A stretch of 64,000 bases of DNA from JAFDZW01 sp964404255 (GCA_964404255.1 CAYOJJ010000006.1:83184-147183), one strand, 5' to 3'. Shown: positions 16,574-25,682, numbered from the stretch's first letter. The notes: generated from the letters alone by a model not told the origin. Translations and numbers: made by a program.

Positions 16574-18322
16574 ATGACAAATTCAGATGAGGAGAAGACT
16601 AAAACAGCAAGTAATTCGCTTGATCGTGAAATTAAAGAATTTGTGTCAACTTTACCAGTGTGGGGACAATTTCTTGCACAAAAAATTCTCGAAGAAATAC
16701 CTCTCTCTGACGATATAATTGACGAAGCCTACAAACAATTTAGAATAAATCTTGGCCTTTCTGGTATCGGGGTCTCTAGCACAGTAATCGGATCGAATCA
16801 AGACTCTTCAAATAGCGGGCAAAAACAAAGCCTAGATACTCTTACATTAGTATCATTAGAACATATAGAAGGTGTGAATGCACTTCATGAGAAGCAAACT
16901 ATACCTTTTAGTGATACGCTTACTATAATTTATGGAAGCAACGGGTCAGGCAAATCTGGGTTTTGTAGGATATTAAAGAACTCTTTTCTTTCAAAATCGG
17001 CTGAAAATATAATCCAAGATATTAATAATCTCACACCAAAGTCCCCGGTTGCAAAATTTACTTTCAAAAATCTAACTTCTGAATATTCTCTGAATTATCC
17101 AACTGATTGTAATCATTCTGAATTTGATTGTTTTAGTTTTTTTGACTCACACACTGCAAAAATTCATTTGGATGAGAAGAATGAATTTAGTTTTAAGCCT
17201 GCCGCATTAAACCTGTTTTCTGAATTAGCACGTGCTTATGACAAAATGTCTTCGAAGCTCCACGAGGATTTAAGCTCCAGAAAGACAAAAGATTATTCGC
17301 AAACGTTTGTTAATGATTCAGAACTAAAAGAAGAAATAAAGCAAATAAGTAGTTCTACGAATACCGCAGATTTACTGAGGCGATATTCAATTAAAGAGCC
17401 AACCGATTCAGAAAATCTTGCTTCACTACAGAGTGAAAAAGCAAAACTTTTATTGATGAAGAAGGAAACAGCAATTGCAGAATTAACTTCAAATATTGCG
17501 ACGCTTTCTGAAAAAAGAGCTGCACTAGAAGAAATTGAATCACTTTGTACAGATAATTACTCTAAATTGATTGATTCGATGCTTGAAGATTATGATGCTC
17601 AAGCACTTTTAGCACAAAGTCAAAGCATTGATAGGTTTCAATCAAAAGTTGTAAGGGGTATTGGTACTAATGATTGGAAATCTTTTATTGAAGCAGGACA
17701 TAAGGTCGCAGTCTTGCAACAAGAAGGGAAATTAGACGGAGATGTAGAATACCCGAAAGATTCTGATTCTTGCTTGTTCTGTCATCAACCATTATCCGCT
17801 GAGGCTAGCGCCTTAATTAGTGCCTACTGGCAATACCTTAAAGGTGAAGCAGCCCAGTCTGTAGACAAGCTCAATGCTTCAATAAATGAAATAAAAAGTA
17901 AGTTATCAGAGTTAGATTTTGATATTTTTCCTGAAAATGATACTTTCTCTGTTGCAATAAAAAGTCTTGCTCCCGAACAAGTTGTTGCTATACAAACAGA
18001 ATTAGTTGATAGAGAAGACCTGATTGGCAAACTGTCAAAGCGCGTTACCATGAGACTGCCGCGCAGAAATTTGCCGTCATTATTAGATAATGCTACTGCA
18101 CTCTCAGGTGGTATTCGCAGTTCTATTATTCAAGCTATTGATGAGATAGAGATTAAGCTTAAGGCGGAACTTGAATTATTGAAACAGCTTGATCCCAATA
18201 AGGAACTGAAAAAGATAGAAGAGCAAATAACTTTGATTTTTCATAAACAAGCATTTGCAAGTCTCTATCCCCAAATTCAACAATATGTTGGTAAACTTAA
18301 TTTTAAGGGATCGCGAGAATGA
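16574..18322 (+). CDS. AAA_13 / RloC-like ATPase, N-terminal part (frameshifted gene)
   Basis: 582 codons before a premature stop. The N-terminal helical segment (EFVSTLPVWGQFLAQKILEE) and the core FSDTLTIIYGSNGSGKSGF, with Walker A at residues 121-128, are typical of the AAA_13 family, which includes the anticodon nucleases PrrC and RloC. Coiled coil follows, interrupted by a C400-x-x-C403 zinc-hook-like motif (SCLFCHQPL). The LSxGEQ signature, Walker B and C-terminal domain are missing here and occur in the +1 frame at 18255-19238. Removing one T from the run at 18301-18304 would join both parts into one protein of about 890 aa. AT-rich composition suggests horizontal transfer; a phage-defence role is likely but unproven. 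Confidence 0.85.
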   Translation: MTNSDEEKTKTASNSLDREIKEFVSTLPVWGQFLAQKILEEIPLSDDIIDEAYKQFRINLGLSGIGVSSTVIGSNQDSSNSGQKQSLDTLTLVSLEHIEGVNALHEKQTIPFSDTLTIIYGSNGSGKSGFCRILKNSFLSKSAENIIQDINNLTPKSPVAKFTFKNLTSEYSLNYPTDCNHSEFDCFSFFDSHTAKIHLDEKNEFSFKPAALNLFSELARAYDKMSSKLHEDLSSRKTKDYSQTFVNDSELKEEIKQISSSTNTADLLRRYSIKEPTDSENLASLQSEKAKLLLMKKETAIAELTSNIATLSEKRAALEEIESLCTDNYSKLIDSMLEDYDAQALLAQSQSIDRFQSKVVRGIGTNDWKSFIEAGHKVAVLQQEGKLDGDVEYPKDSDSCLFCHQPLSAEASALISAYWQYLKGEAAQSVDKLNASINEIKSKLSELDFDIFPENDTFSVAIKSLAPEQVVAIQTELVDREDLIGKLSKRVTMRLPRRNLPSLLDNATALSGGIRSSIIQAIDEIEIKLKAELELLKQLDPNKELKKIEEQITLIFHKQAFASLYPQIQQYVGKLNFKGSRE

Positions 18323-19238
18323 AGCAAAAAAAGAATTAGCAACAGGTTCTATTACGAGAGCACAGAAAAATATATCTGAGAAATATTTCGGTGAGGAATA
18401 TACACAGATGTTTCATGACGAGTGTCTAAAATTGGGAGGTAGTTTTGGGGCTTCACTTTCTATTCGTGGAAGTAAGGGTTCTTCCACTCGCGAGATTAGA
18501 ATAAAGGACCGGACTCCCTCTGATATTTTAAGTAACGGAGAACAAAAAATAATTGCACTCGCAGATTTTCTATCTGAAACTAGAATGTCAGAGATGAATC
18601 GAGGGATCATTTTTGATGATCCAGTAACTTCTCTAGATGAAGAAAGGAAATCTATTATAGCAAAACGCTTGGTCGATGAAAGTATAAAACGACAAGTCAT
18701 TATATTTACACATGATCTTGTATTCGTTCACGCTTTATATAATGCCTTCGAGGAGGAGATGGGTAAAGACAAAAGGCCCATAACTCACTGGATTGAAGTC
18801 TTGGACGATCGGCCAGGTAGGGTGTGGGAAAATGCAAGTCCATCCTTAGAGTCGAAATATAAGAATGCAGAACAAGCAAGAAAATGTTATCAGCTTTCTC
18901 AAACGGCCGACCCTTCACAGCGCGAGCAGTTAATAAAGGATGGATTCTCTGCATTGAGATCAAGTTATGAGGCTCTACTAATTTTTGATTTGTTGAATGG
19001 GGTCGTTCGGCGTTTTGATGAAAGAGTTCGATTTGATTGTTTGAAAAATGCTGTATTTGATTTAGAGCTCCGAAATGAAGTTATAGATGGCTTTGAAAAT
19101 TGTTGTAAATATATGGAAGGACACTTGCATAGTGATAAATATGCTGCGACAAAGCCTACAATAACCAATCTAAATGAAGAGATAATAAAATTTGAGGCGT
19201 TGAGAAGTAAAATAAAAAAACTTAAAAATGCCAACTGA
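18255..19238 (+). CDS. AAA_13 / RloC-like ATPase, C-terminal part (frameshifted gene)
   Basis: Open in the +1 frame relative to the upstream part; true coding probably begins near 18300, since the first 15 residues are an out-of-frame reading of the upstream segment. It carries ILSNGEQKIIALADFL (ABC-type signature), IIFDDPVTSLDEE (Walker B and D-loop) and VIIFTHDLVF (H-loop). The last 120 residues contain SALRSSYEALL, VVRRFDERV and GHLHSDKYA. The R-x3-E followed by H-x-H recalls the Arg-Glu-His triad of PrrC-type nucleases, but I cannot confirm homology. Alone it lacks Walker A, so neither part should be an active ATPase unless frameshifting joins them. Confidence 0.82.
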   Translation: MQVSIPKFNNMLVNLILRDRENEAKKELATGSITRAQKNISEKYFGEEYTQMFHDECLKLGGSFGASLSIRGSKGSSTREIRIKDRTPSDILSNGEQKIIALADFLSETRMSEMNRGIIFDDPVTSLDEERKSIIAKRLVDESIKRQVIIFTHDLVFVHALYNAFEEEMGKDKRPITHWIEVLDDRPGRVWENASPSLESKYKNAEQARKCYQLSQTADPSQREQLIKDGFSALRSSYEALLIFDLLNGVVRRFDERVRFDCLKNAVFDLELRNEVIDGFENCCKYMEGHLHSDKYAATKPTITNLNEEIIKFEALRSKIKKLKNAN

Positions 19239-19280
19239 TCTGGCATCATTCTTCTTCGGTATTTTACCCTCATCCTCAAT

Positions 19281-19303
19281 CCTTCTCCCTTAAAGGGCGA
19301 AGG
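19281..19303 (+). terminator. Imperfect palindrome after ATPase gene
   Basis: CCTTC-T-CCCTT pairs with AAGGG-C-GAAGG with one mismatch; a short T-run (TTTT) follows at 19307-19310. Could terminate the island transcript, 43 nt after the stop codon. Confidence 0.5.
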
Positions 19304-19319
19304 AGATTTTGTAAAATAA

Positions 19320-19355
19320 AAAGAGCACCTTTCTGATCTCAGAAAAGTGCTCTTT
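19320..19355. terminator. Long hairpin between convergent ATPase and hflX
   Basis: AAAGAGCAC (19320-19328) pairs with GTGCTCTTT (19347-19355); after one C-A mismatch the inner TTTCTGA/TCAGAAA continues the stem. A-run on the left and T-run on the right make it usable in both directions. It marks the right edge of the AT-rich island. Confidence 0.8.
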
Positions 19356-19372
19356 GAATATTTAGGAAAGTT

Positions 19373-20665
19373 TTACGCTGCCAGGGCCAGCAATCTCTCT
19401 ACTCGTGCCAGGTTGCGGTGGTGGACTAGTAACGTTAGCAATACCGAGTGTTCGGTGTATTTGCGTTCTTTTACTTCGGCTAGTTCGTGCAGGCGGCTGG
19501 CGATCTCGTAGTGGTTCATCGGTACCTCGACTTCGAGTTCGCGCGACGCTTCGGTGATCAGCGCGGCAATCTCTTCCTTGAGCGAAGCAATGCCGTAGCC
19601 TTTTTCTGCGCTTACGAATGCCGTGTGCGCATATTTATTAGCGATAACATCTAAGCGTCCGCGCTCTTCTTTCGGCACCAGATCCGTTTTATTAAAGACG
19701 AGGATCACCGGCTTCTCGCTGGCATCGAGTTCTTTGAGCGTCTCGTTCACGACGGCAATATGCTCTTCGAGGTCGGCCGAGTTGGCATCGACAACGATCA
19801 GCAAAATATCGGCATCGCTTACTTCGACGAGCGTCGTTCTGAACGAAGCAACCAGCTTCGGCGGCAATTTCCTGATAAAGCCTACCGTATCGGTTAAGAG
19901 AATCTTACGATTAACCGGTACATCGACCGAACGCGTCGTTGCATCGAGCGTTGCAAAGAGCCGATCTTCGACAAAGACTTCCGATTCGGCCAGCGTATTG
20001 AGCAGCGAAGATTTTCCGGCATTGGTATAGCCGACGAGCGCAATGCGCGTGAGTTCGTCGTTGCGGCCCTCGCGGCGGGTCTCGTGCTGGCGCTCGATGA
20101 TGCCGAGCTTTTCTTTGAGCTTGGAAATTCTGGTTTTGATTAAGCGTCTATCGGTTTCGATCTGCGTTTCACCGGGTCCTTTGGTGCCGATACCGCCGTA
20201 CTGCTTCGATAAGTGCGTCCATTGGCGCGTAAGGCGCGGCAAAAAGTATTCGAGCTGGGCCAGTTCGATCTGCGTTTTTGCTTCGCGAGTACGAGCACGC
20301 GAGGCAAAGATATCGAGGATGAGGCCGGCGCGATCGAGCACTTTCACGGCTAACTCTTTTTCGAGGTTACGCACCTGCACGGGCGAAAGATCGTCGTCGA
20401 AGATAACAAGCTGTAAGTCGAGCATCTGAATATGATTCTTCAGCGCTTCTACTTTTCCTTTACCGAGATAGAGCGCTCCATCGGGTAGCGGCCGCTCCTG
20501 GGTAAGACGCAGCAAAATATCCGCACCGGCCGTATCGGCCAATCGTTGCAGCTCGTCTAAGTGATCTTCGGTTTCCTGACGTAGTTGGGGGGAGCGGATG
20601 AGGCCGACCAAGGCAGCTCGTTCGCGTTCCTTATGGGTTTCGAAATACTCGAATGATTCTCTCAA
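19373..20665 (-). CDS. hflX: Ribosome-associated GTPase HflX
   Basis: 430 aa. The N-terminal HflX domain has LLRLTQERPLPDGALYLGKG and VIFDDDLSPVQVRNLEKEL, the linker has YGGIGTKGPGETQIETDRR, then a TRAFAC GTPase domain: G1 GYTNAGKSS near residue 210, G3 in LTDTVGFIRKLP and G4 VFNKTDL. HflX binds 50S and 70S ribosomes and splits stalled ribosomes under stress. Stand-alone minus-strand gene, convergent with the island ATPase across a shared terminator. Confidence 0.96.
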   Translation of the reverse strand: MRESFEYFETHKERERAALVGLIRSPQLRQETEDHLDELQRLADTAGADILLRLTQERPLPDGALYLGKGKVEALKNHIQMLDLQLVIFDDDLSPVQVRNLEKELAVKVLDRAGLILDIFASRARTREAKTQIELAQLEYFLPRLTRQWTHLSKQYGGIGTKGPGETQIETDRRLIKTRISKLKEKLGIIERQHETRREGRNDELTRIALVGYTNAGKSSLLNTLAESEVFVEDRLFATLDATTRSVDVPVNRKILLTDTVGFIRKLPPKLVASFRTTLVEVSDADILLIVVDANSADLEEHIAVVNETLKELDASEKPVILVFNKTDLVPKEERGRLDVIANKYAHTAFVSAEKGYGIASLKEEIAALITEASRELEVEVPMNHYEIASRLHELAEVKERKYTEHSVLLTLLVHHRNLARVERLLALAA

Positions 20666-20778
20666 AGTGATCTGAGGTCTCCTGTTCTACAAAATTCAAC
20701 TAAAAATATATACGGCTTGTTCCGGTGGAATGTTACCGGTTTGTTAAGTCGTTGCAAGCAAATAATTAGCGGAAATCC

Positions 20779-21561
20779 TTACCTAAACACAGATCGCCCG
20801 CCATCGACAATAAGCGTCTGCCCGGTAACGTAGCGGGCATTATAGGCGAGGAAGATCACGGCAGCGGCAATATCGTCCGGGGTGCCGTAATAGCCCATCG
20901 GTATCTTTTCTTCGCCGGTATCGATAAGCGCGGCCTGCGCTTTATCGGCCGCAATAGCGCCGGGGGCAATAGCGTTGACGGTGATGCCGCGCGGCCCGAG
21001 TTCGCGAGCCAGCGCCCGAGTCAGCGTAACAAGCGCCGATTTAGAAACATGATAATCGATGCGCGATTTCCAGATCTCGAACGCCCCAAGCGATGCAATA
21101 TTAATAATGCTTCCACCATTCGGCAATTTCGGTGCCGCTTCCTTGGCAAGCATAAACGGAGCAAGCAGGTTGAGATCGAGCGTGGATTGCAGTTGCTTGA
21201 GCGTCAGCTTTTCGAGCGGCGTGATCGGCGGCAGAACGCCGGAGTTATTTACCAGTACATCGATGCCGCCTGTAGCTTTAATAAACTGCTTAAAGATCGC
21301 CGGGGCATTTTTGGTAATATCGCCTTTTAATAAGAAGACTTCTTTTGCGCCGCGGTTCAGGCATTCTTCAACAGCCTTCTTCGCATCTTTAAGCGGCGAG
21401 TTATTGTAATTGAGGCCGAGCGTTGCACCGCGTTCGCTAAACGCATAGGCAATATGCAAACCCATGCGCTTGACGCCGCCGCTTATAAATACTTTCTTAT
21501 GTGCATACTCCGTCTGGGTAACGATCTCTCTGGTAGCGATCTTTTTAGTGGCCTTACTCAT
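20779..21561 (-). CDS. Short-chain dehydrogenase/reductase (FabG/pteridine-reductase-like)
   Basis: 260 aa from ATG 21561, which forms an ATGA overlap with the nadA stop; a longer reading from 21615 would lie within nadA. Classical Rossmann SDR: cofactor loop FISGGVKRMGLHIA (the GGxxRxG variant typical of pteridine reductases and some enoyl reductases), NNSG, catalytic Ser in IINIASLGA, YHVSK (Tyr and Lys), NAIAPGAI and the C-terminal YVTGQTLIVDGG. NAD(P)H-dependent ketone, enoyl or pterin reduction is possible; substrate undetermined. Coupling to nadA may only reflect co-transcription. Confidence 0.87.
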   Translation of the reverse strand: MSKATKKIATREIVTQTEYAHKKVFISGGVKRMGLHIAYAFSERGATLGLNYNNSPLKDAKKAVEECLNRGAKEVFLLKGDITKNAPAIFKQFIKATGGIDVLVNNSGVLPPITPLEKLTLKQLQSTLDLNLLAPFMLAKEAAPKLPNGGSIINIASLGAFEIWKSRIDYHVSKSALVTLTRALARELGPRGITVNAIAPGAIAADKAQAALIDTGEEKIPMGYYGTPDDIAAAVIFLAYNARYVTGQTLIVDGGRSVFR

Positions 21562-22694
21562 TTCGTTGCCTTCTGTGTAATATCGAGCATTCGCTGCAAT
21601 GCAACCCGCGCCCACTCGGCTTCGCTCTCATCGACGCTGATGCGGTTCTTTACTTCACCTGCATCGATGCCTTCGAGAATGCCGAGCAATGCTTCCGGCG
21701 AAATGCGATACATCGTTGCGCATTCGCAGGCGTAGGGTGCAAGCGTCGTGATAAATTTATCCGGATGCTCTTTCTTCAGGCGGTTTACCAGATGGTGTTC
21801 GGTGCCAACAGCCCAGGACGTACCGGGAGCTGCGGCTTCGATCGTCTTACAGATAAACGCCGTGGAGCCGACGAGATCGGCTTTTTGCACGACATCAAAC
21901 ATGCATTCCGGATGCACGATAACTTGTATACCTGGATACAACGAACGCATGATATCCGGATGACTTGGCTGGAAATGCTGATGCACGGAGCAATGTCCGC
22001 GCCAGAGGATGATCTTCGCGCGCTCGATCTCTTCGCGGGTCAGGCCACCGAGATCGCCCTGCGTCTGATCGAAGAGTACAATTTCATTTAATGGTATGCC
22101 CATCTGGAAATAGGCAGTGTTGCGGCCAAGATGCTGGTCCGGGAAGAAGATTATTTTTTCAAAGCCCTGAGCAAACGCCCATTCGAAGATCGCTTTATTA
22201 TTGGAGCTGGTCGAGACAGCACCTCCATTCTCGCCGCAGAATGCTTTGATCGCCGCCGAAGAATTCATGTAGGTGATGGGGCAGATCTTTTTTGTATCGG
22301 TAATCTCGCTCAGTGCTGCCCAGGAATCGAGCACCTGTTCGCTGCGAGCCATATCGCTCATGGAGCAGCCGGCTTTTAAATCGGGAAGGATAACCTGCTG
22401 ATGCTTCGCGGAAAGTACATCGGCAGTTTCCGCCATGAAGTGCACACCGCAAAAAATAATAAACTTGCGGTCGCTGAGCGTTGCGGCATAGCGCGCCAGC
22501 TCGAAGGAGTCGCCGGTCTTATCGGCGAACTGAATAATATCGTCGCGCTGGTAGTGATGCCCGAGAATAACGACGTTATCGCGAAGCTTCGTCTTTAAAG
22601 CGTGAATCTTCGCCACCACATCCGGCGACGTTGTTTCCGAAGAAAGAAATTCTTCTACCGTTTCAGTAACAATGGGGAGCTCGGTTATTGACAT
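21558..22694 (-). CDS. nadA: Quinolinate synthase
   Basis: 378 aa NadA, which condenses iminoaspartate and dihydroxyacetone phosphate to quinolinate using a [4Fe-4S] cluster, in de novo NAD synthesis. Recognisable segments: VILGHHYQRDDIIQFAD, IIFCGVHFMAET (first ligand cysteine), VIVHPECMFDVV (second), and YACECATMYRIS (third), plus FFPDQHLGRNTA. Length is usual for the family. No nadB or nadC is in the window. Starts 48 nt after the ygfZ stop, so probably transcribed with it and with the downstream SDR gene. Confidence 0.96.
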   Translation of the reverse strand: MSITELPIVTETVEEFLSSETTSPDVVAKIHALKTKLRDNVVILGHHYQRDDIIQFADKTGDSFELARYAATLSDRKFIIFCGVHFMAETADVLSAKHQQVILPDLKAGCSMSDMARSEQVLDSWAALSEITDTKKICPITYMNSSAAIKAFCGENGGAVSTSSNNKAIFEWAFAQGFEKIIFFPDQHLGRNTAYFQMGIPLNEIVLFDQTQGDLGGLTREEIERAKIILWRGHCSVHQHFQPSHPDIMRSLYPGIQVIVHPECMFDVVQKADLVGSTAFICKTIEAAAPGTSWAVGTEHHLVNRLKKEHPDKFITTLAPYACECATMYRISPEALLGILEGIDAGEVKNRISVDESEAEWARVALQRMLDITQKATK

Positions 22695-22742
22695 GAACGA
22701 GTATACGTGTGAAGAGAAATTATGATTCTACAGCCTTGACGC

Positions 22743-23738
22743 TCAGACTTCTACATCAAACGGCAGCGAGACAAGCGTACCGCTTCTCGAATCAAGCGTT
22801 ACGGTATTACCGGGATTTGCAAACGCTGTCTTGATAAAGCCGAGGCCGATGGTCTTGCCGAGTGCGGGGCTAAACGCCGTCGAGGTGATCTCGCCGATCT
22901 GGGTGCCGTCGCTTGTTGCGATGGCAGTAGGTGCAGTGAGTGCATCCGGCGAATCGGTAAGCACACCCATCAAATGGCGCTGTACTTTATCGTAGGTATC
23001 GAGGCGAGCGATCACTTCCTGCCCGATGTAGCAGCCTTTGGTAAAACTTATTGCCTGTACGAGTGACGTTTCTAATGGATTATGCTTATCGTTCAATTCG
23101 CTCGGGAAGAGCGGAATGCCGGCTTCGATGCGCAGCGTCTCGTAGGTTGCTTCGTCGATCGTTGCACCGCCGAGCGCTTCGATGTCGGCGCTGAGTTTGG
23201 TAAAAAGATCGGTAGCGAGTGCTTTTTCACAAATGATCGTGAAGCCGGTCTCGACGATACGCAAGCTCTTAATTAATCGCACCTGTGTATCGTGCAGGGT
23301 GATCTCAGCAGCCGAGAAATTTTCCATGCCGATCAAATCGAGGCCTGTCATCCCGGAAAGATACTGCAAGGCGCGTGGTCCAAACAGTGCAAACTGCGAG
23401 AGCGAATCCGAGGCGACCGAAAAGCGCGCATCTTCCATGATGACGAATTTATCGAGCCAGCCGATCACGGCGTTCTCGTTGCCCTTGCCGCAGATGAGCA
23501 GGGCGCCCGTGCCATTCGAGATTACTGTCAATAAATCGACGATGCGGCCTTTCTCGGTGGTTAGGACGGTCTGGATGCCCTTGCCGGCCTCATTATAGAG
23601 CGGGCGCAGGTCGTTGGTGCTCATGCGATGGAGCAGGTCCAGCGCATCGGCGCCACTGGCCAGGACTCGGCCGTACAGGTTGCTCACATCGGCCAGGCCA
23701 ATCGATTCGCGGCTATGAATATAACGGATATTTTCCAT
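22743..23738 (-). CDS. ygfZ: Folate-binding protein YgfZ/GcvT-like
   Basis: 331 aa, aminomethyltransferase fold. The diagnostic YgfZ motif FTKGCYIGQEVIAR (K-G-C-Y-x-G-Q-E) is present around residue 240, with folate-fold segments DALDLLHRMSTNDLRPL and FALFGPRALQYL before it. YgfZ uses tetrahydrofolate to help maintain or repair certain Fe-S enzymes; its neighbour nadA encodes an Fe-S enzyme, which fits. The start is only 33 bp from the divergent TraB/GumN gene, so the two promoters must be very compact or overlap coding sequence. Confidence 0.93.
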   Translation of the reverse strand: MENIRYIHSRESIGLADVSNLYGRVLASGADALDLLHRMSTNDLRPLYNEAGKGIQTVLTTEKGRIVDLLTVISNGTGALLICGKGNENAVIGWLDKFVIMEDARFSVASDSLSQFALFGPRALQYLSGMTGLDLIGMENFSAAEITLHDTQVRLIKSLRIVETGFTIICEKALATDLFTKLSADIEALGGATIDEATYETLRIEAGIPLFPSELNDKHNPLETSLVQAISFTKGCYIGQEVIARLDTYDKVQRHLMGVLTDSPDALTAPTAIATSDGTQIGEITSTAFSPALGKTIGLGFIKTAFANPGNTVTLDSRSGTLVSLPFDVEV

Positions 23739-23771
23739 ACGATACTGTTATAAAACAAAACGCCATTATAA

Positions 23772-24698
23772 ATGATTGTAAAGAAGAATCTTAGCCGCCT
23801 GCTCGTCCTGGTGCTCCTCCTATTAACAGGCACCCTCTCGGCACAGCCGCAGAATTCTCTGCTCTGGAAGATCAGCGGCCACGGCTTAAAAAAGCCCTCG
23901 TATGTTTATGGTACGGTTCATTCCGGTGAAGCGCAAGCTTTTACTTTTAAAAAACTCATCCTTCCTTATTTAAAAGAATGCTCCATGTTCGCGGCCGAGT
24001 TAAAACTCGATGAGATAAACCCATTCACTATGCTTGGCAAATTGCAGATGCCGGGTGATACGACATTAAAAATGCTCCTGACGGAGAAAGAATATGCAAA
24101 GCTCGATCAGGTAATGCGCGATTCGTTCGGCATAGAACTCGCGATGTTTGCAACGGTGAAGCCGATCTTCCTTGCCGGTATTTTGGAAGGTGGTGGAAGC
24201 CTCGGTGATCTTGGCGGTGGCGATGAAGATGGGGCAGCGTTTCTCGATATGTACCTGATGGAGCAGGCCGAGAAATGGAAGAAAGAATGTATCGGTATCG
24301 AGACGGTCGATGAGCAGTTGGGTGCAGTCGATATGATACCGCTGAAAGAACAGGCAAAGATGCTGACGGAAGGATTGCTCGATACGGCTGCTTCAACAGG
24401 AGAGCAACTCGACGACTTGCTTACTATCTATGCGACCGGTAATCTCGATTCGCTCTATGCGTATTATAAGAAAGGCGATCTCTCCAATACCTTTAATAAA
24501 GCCGTTGTGCTCGATCGTAATCATCGTATGGCGCATCGGATCGATTCGATCATGCAATTAAAGACGATCTTCGTTGCCGTCGGGGCGTTGCATTTACCGG
24601 GTACTGAAGGCGTACTTGCACTTTTAAAGCAGCAGGGATACACGGTAGAGCCGGTCTATGATAAAAAAACAAAACCGGTAAAAACCACGAAAATCTAA
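23772..24698 (+). CDS. TraB/GumN-family secreted protein
   Basis: 308 aa. Signal peptide (LLVLVLLLLTGTLSAQ, cleavage near residue 25) followed by a TraB/GumN domain: LLWKISGHGLKKPSYVYGTVHSGE, with the first conserved GTxH, and the C-terminal IFVAVGALHLPGTEGVLALL, with the second conserved GxxHLxG. The family is Tiki-like and may have metalloprotease activity, though bacterial functions are mostly unknown. Starts a plus-strand group that runs to the outer-membrane protein at 27636; likely periplasmic or surface exposed. Confidence 0.9.
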   Translation: MIVKKNLSRLLVLVLLLLTGTLSAQPQNSLLWKISGHGLKKPSYVYGTVHSGEAQAFTFKKLILPYLKECSMFAAELKLDEINPFTMLGKLQMPGDTTLKMLLTEKEYAKLDQVMRDSFGIELAMFATVKPIFLAGILEGGGSLGDLGGGDEDGAAFLDMYLMEQAEKWKKECIGIETVDEQLGAVDMIPLKEQAKMLTEGLLDTAASTGEQLDDLLTIYATGNLDSLYAYYKKGDLSNTFNKAVVLDRNHRMAHRIDSIMQLKTIFVAVGALHLPGTEGVLALLKQQGYTVEPVYDKKTKPVKTTKI

Positions 24699-24737
24699 TA
24701 GTCAAAACGGTAGCGGCGATCGTTCGTAAATTCGCCT

Positions 24738-25682
24738 ATGCTCAATTGGATATGGTTGAGCCTCGTCGTTATCGCCCTTGCCGTTGCGACAGGCCGTGAC
24801 ATCAGTGAGTTATCTTCCGACCGCTTCCGCAACGGATCGCCGGTCACCTTCACCGTCGTTGCTTCCAAAGCGATTGCTCCTGATAAATACAGCAGCGATG
24901 TGGTAGTGCTGCGCTCCGCACTGGCGAGCCACTACGATTCTTCGGAAATTAAAGACCTTAAAACCGATAGCCTCCGCGTCACAATAGAAAATACCGCCTC
25001 GGCTGCTACGATCACGCTTCCGGCAAATGCTATCAAGCTCTGGCAGGACATTGCCGCAGGGCAGGGCGACGATAAAAAGATCACCGGTCGCATTACCGTT
25101 AATCAGCAAAGCGGCACGATCGCTTTTACTCCGGACCCTGTACAATTCAGAATTTTAAGCAAAGTCGTAAACGAAGGCCTATTAAAGATGGCCGATACTG
25201 CCGTGACGATCGCGCTTGGGCTTATCGGTGTCATGGCACTCTGGCTCGGCATTATGAAGATCGCCGAAGCAGCGGGGCTCGTTACTTTCCTTGCAAAACT
25301 TGCCAAACCATTAATGGTGCGACTCTTCCCGGAAGTACCACCGGAGCATCCGGCAATGGGAGCGATGCTTTCGAATATGGCAGCGAATATGCTCGGCCTG
25401 TCGAATGCGGCTACACCGCTCGGTCTTAAAGCAATGGAAGAGCTGAATAAGCTCAACCCCTACCCTGGTATTGCGACCAATGCGATGTGTATGTTCCTGA
25501 CCATCAATACCAGCGCCATTACGCTTATCCCGGCGACGGTTATTGCCATCAGGGTATCGCTCGGTTCGCACAACCCTTCCGATATTATTTTACCAACGGT
25601 CGTTGCAACTGTAATAGCTTTAACCTGCGGAGTGATCTTCAATAGATTCATTCAGCGCTTTTTCCCCGTCCAGCCGAAATGA
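24738..25682 (+). CDS. spmA: SpmA-like nucleoside-recognition (gate) membrane protein
   Basis: 314 aa. An N-terminal helix (LNWIWLSLVVIALAVATG), then a soluble loop of about 130 residues, then the gate domain with several membrane helices: VTIALGLIGVMALWLGIMKI, ANMLGLSNAATPLGLKAM and ITLIPATVIAIRVSLG. In spore formers SpmA and SpmB affect spore-core dehydration; in Bacteroidota they are common and probably form a transporter-like pair. The soluble insertion after the first helix is long compared with SpmA of Bacillus. Overlaps spmB by 4 nt (ATGA). Confidence 0.9.
   Translation: MLNWIWLSLVVIALAVATGRDISELSSDRFRNGSPVTFTVVASKAIAPDKYSSDVVVLRSALASHYDSSEIKDLKTDSLRVTIENTASAATITLPANAIKLWQDIAAGQGDDKKITGRITVNQQSGTIAFTPDPVQFRILSKVVNEGLLKMADTAVTIALGLIGVMALWLGIMKIAEAAGLVTFLAKLAKPLMVRLFPEVPPEHPAMGAMLSNMAANMLGLSNAATPLGLKAMEELNKLNPYPGIATNAMCMFLTINTSAITLIPATVIAIRVSLGSHNPSDIILPTVVATVIALTCGVIFNRFIQRFFPVQPK

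Noticed and set aside
18301..18304. Programmed +1 frameshift in the ATPase gene
   Set aside because: The T-run is short, no stop-codon-linked slippery site or downstream structure typical of +1 recoding is evident; a plain mutation or sequencing error is simpler, though not excluded.
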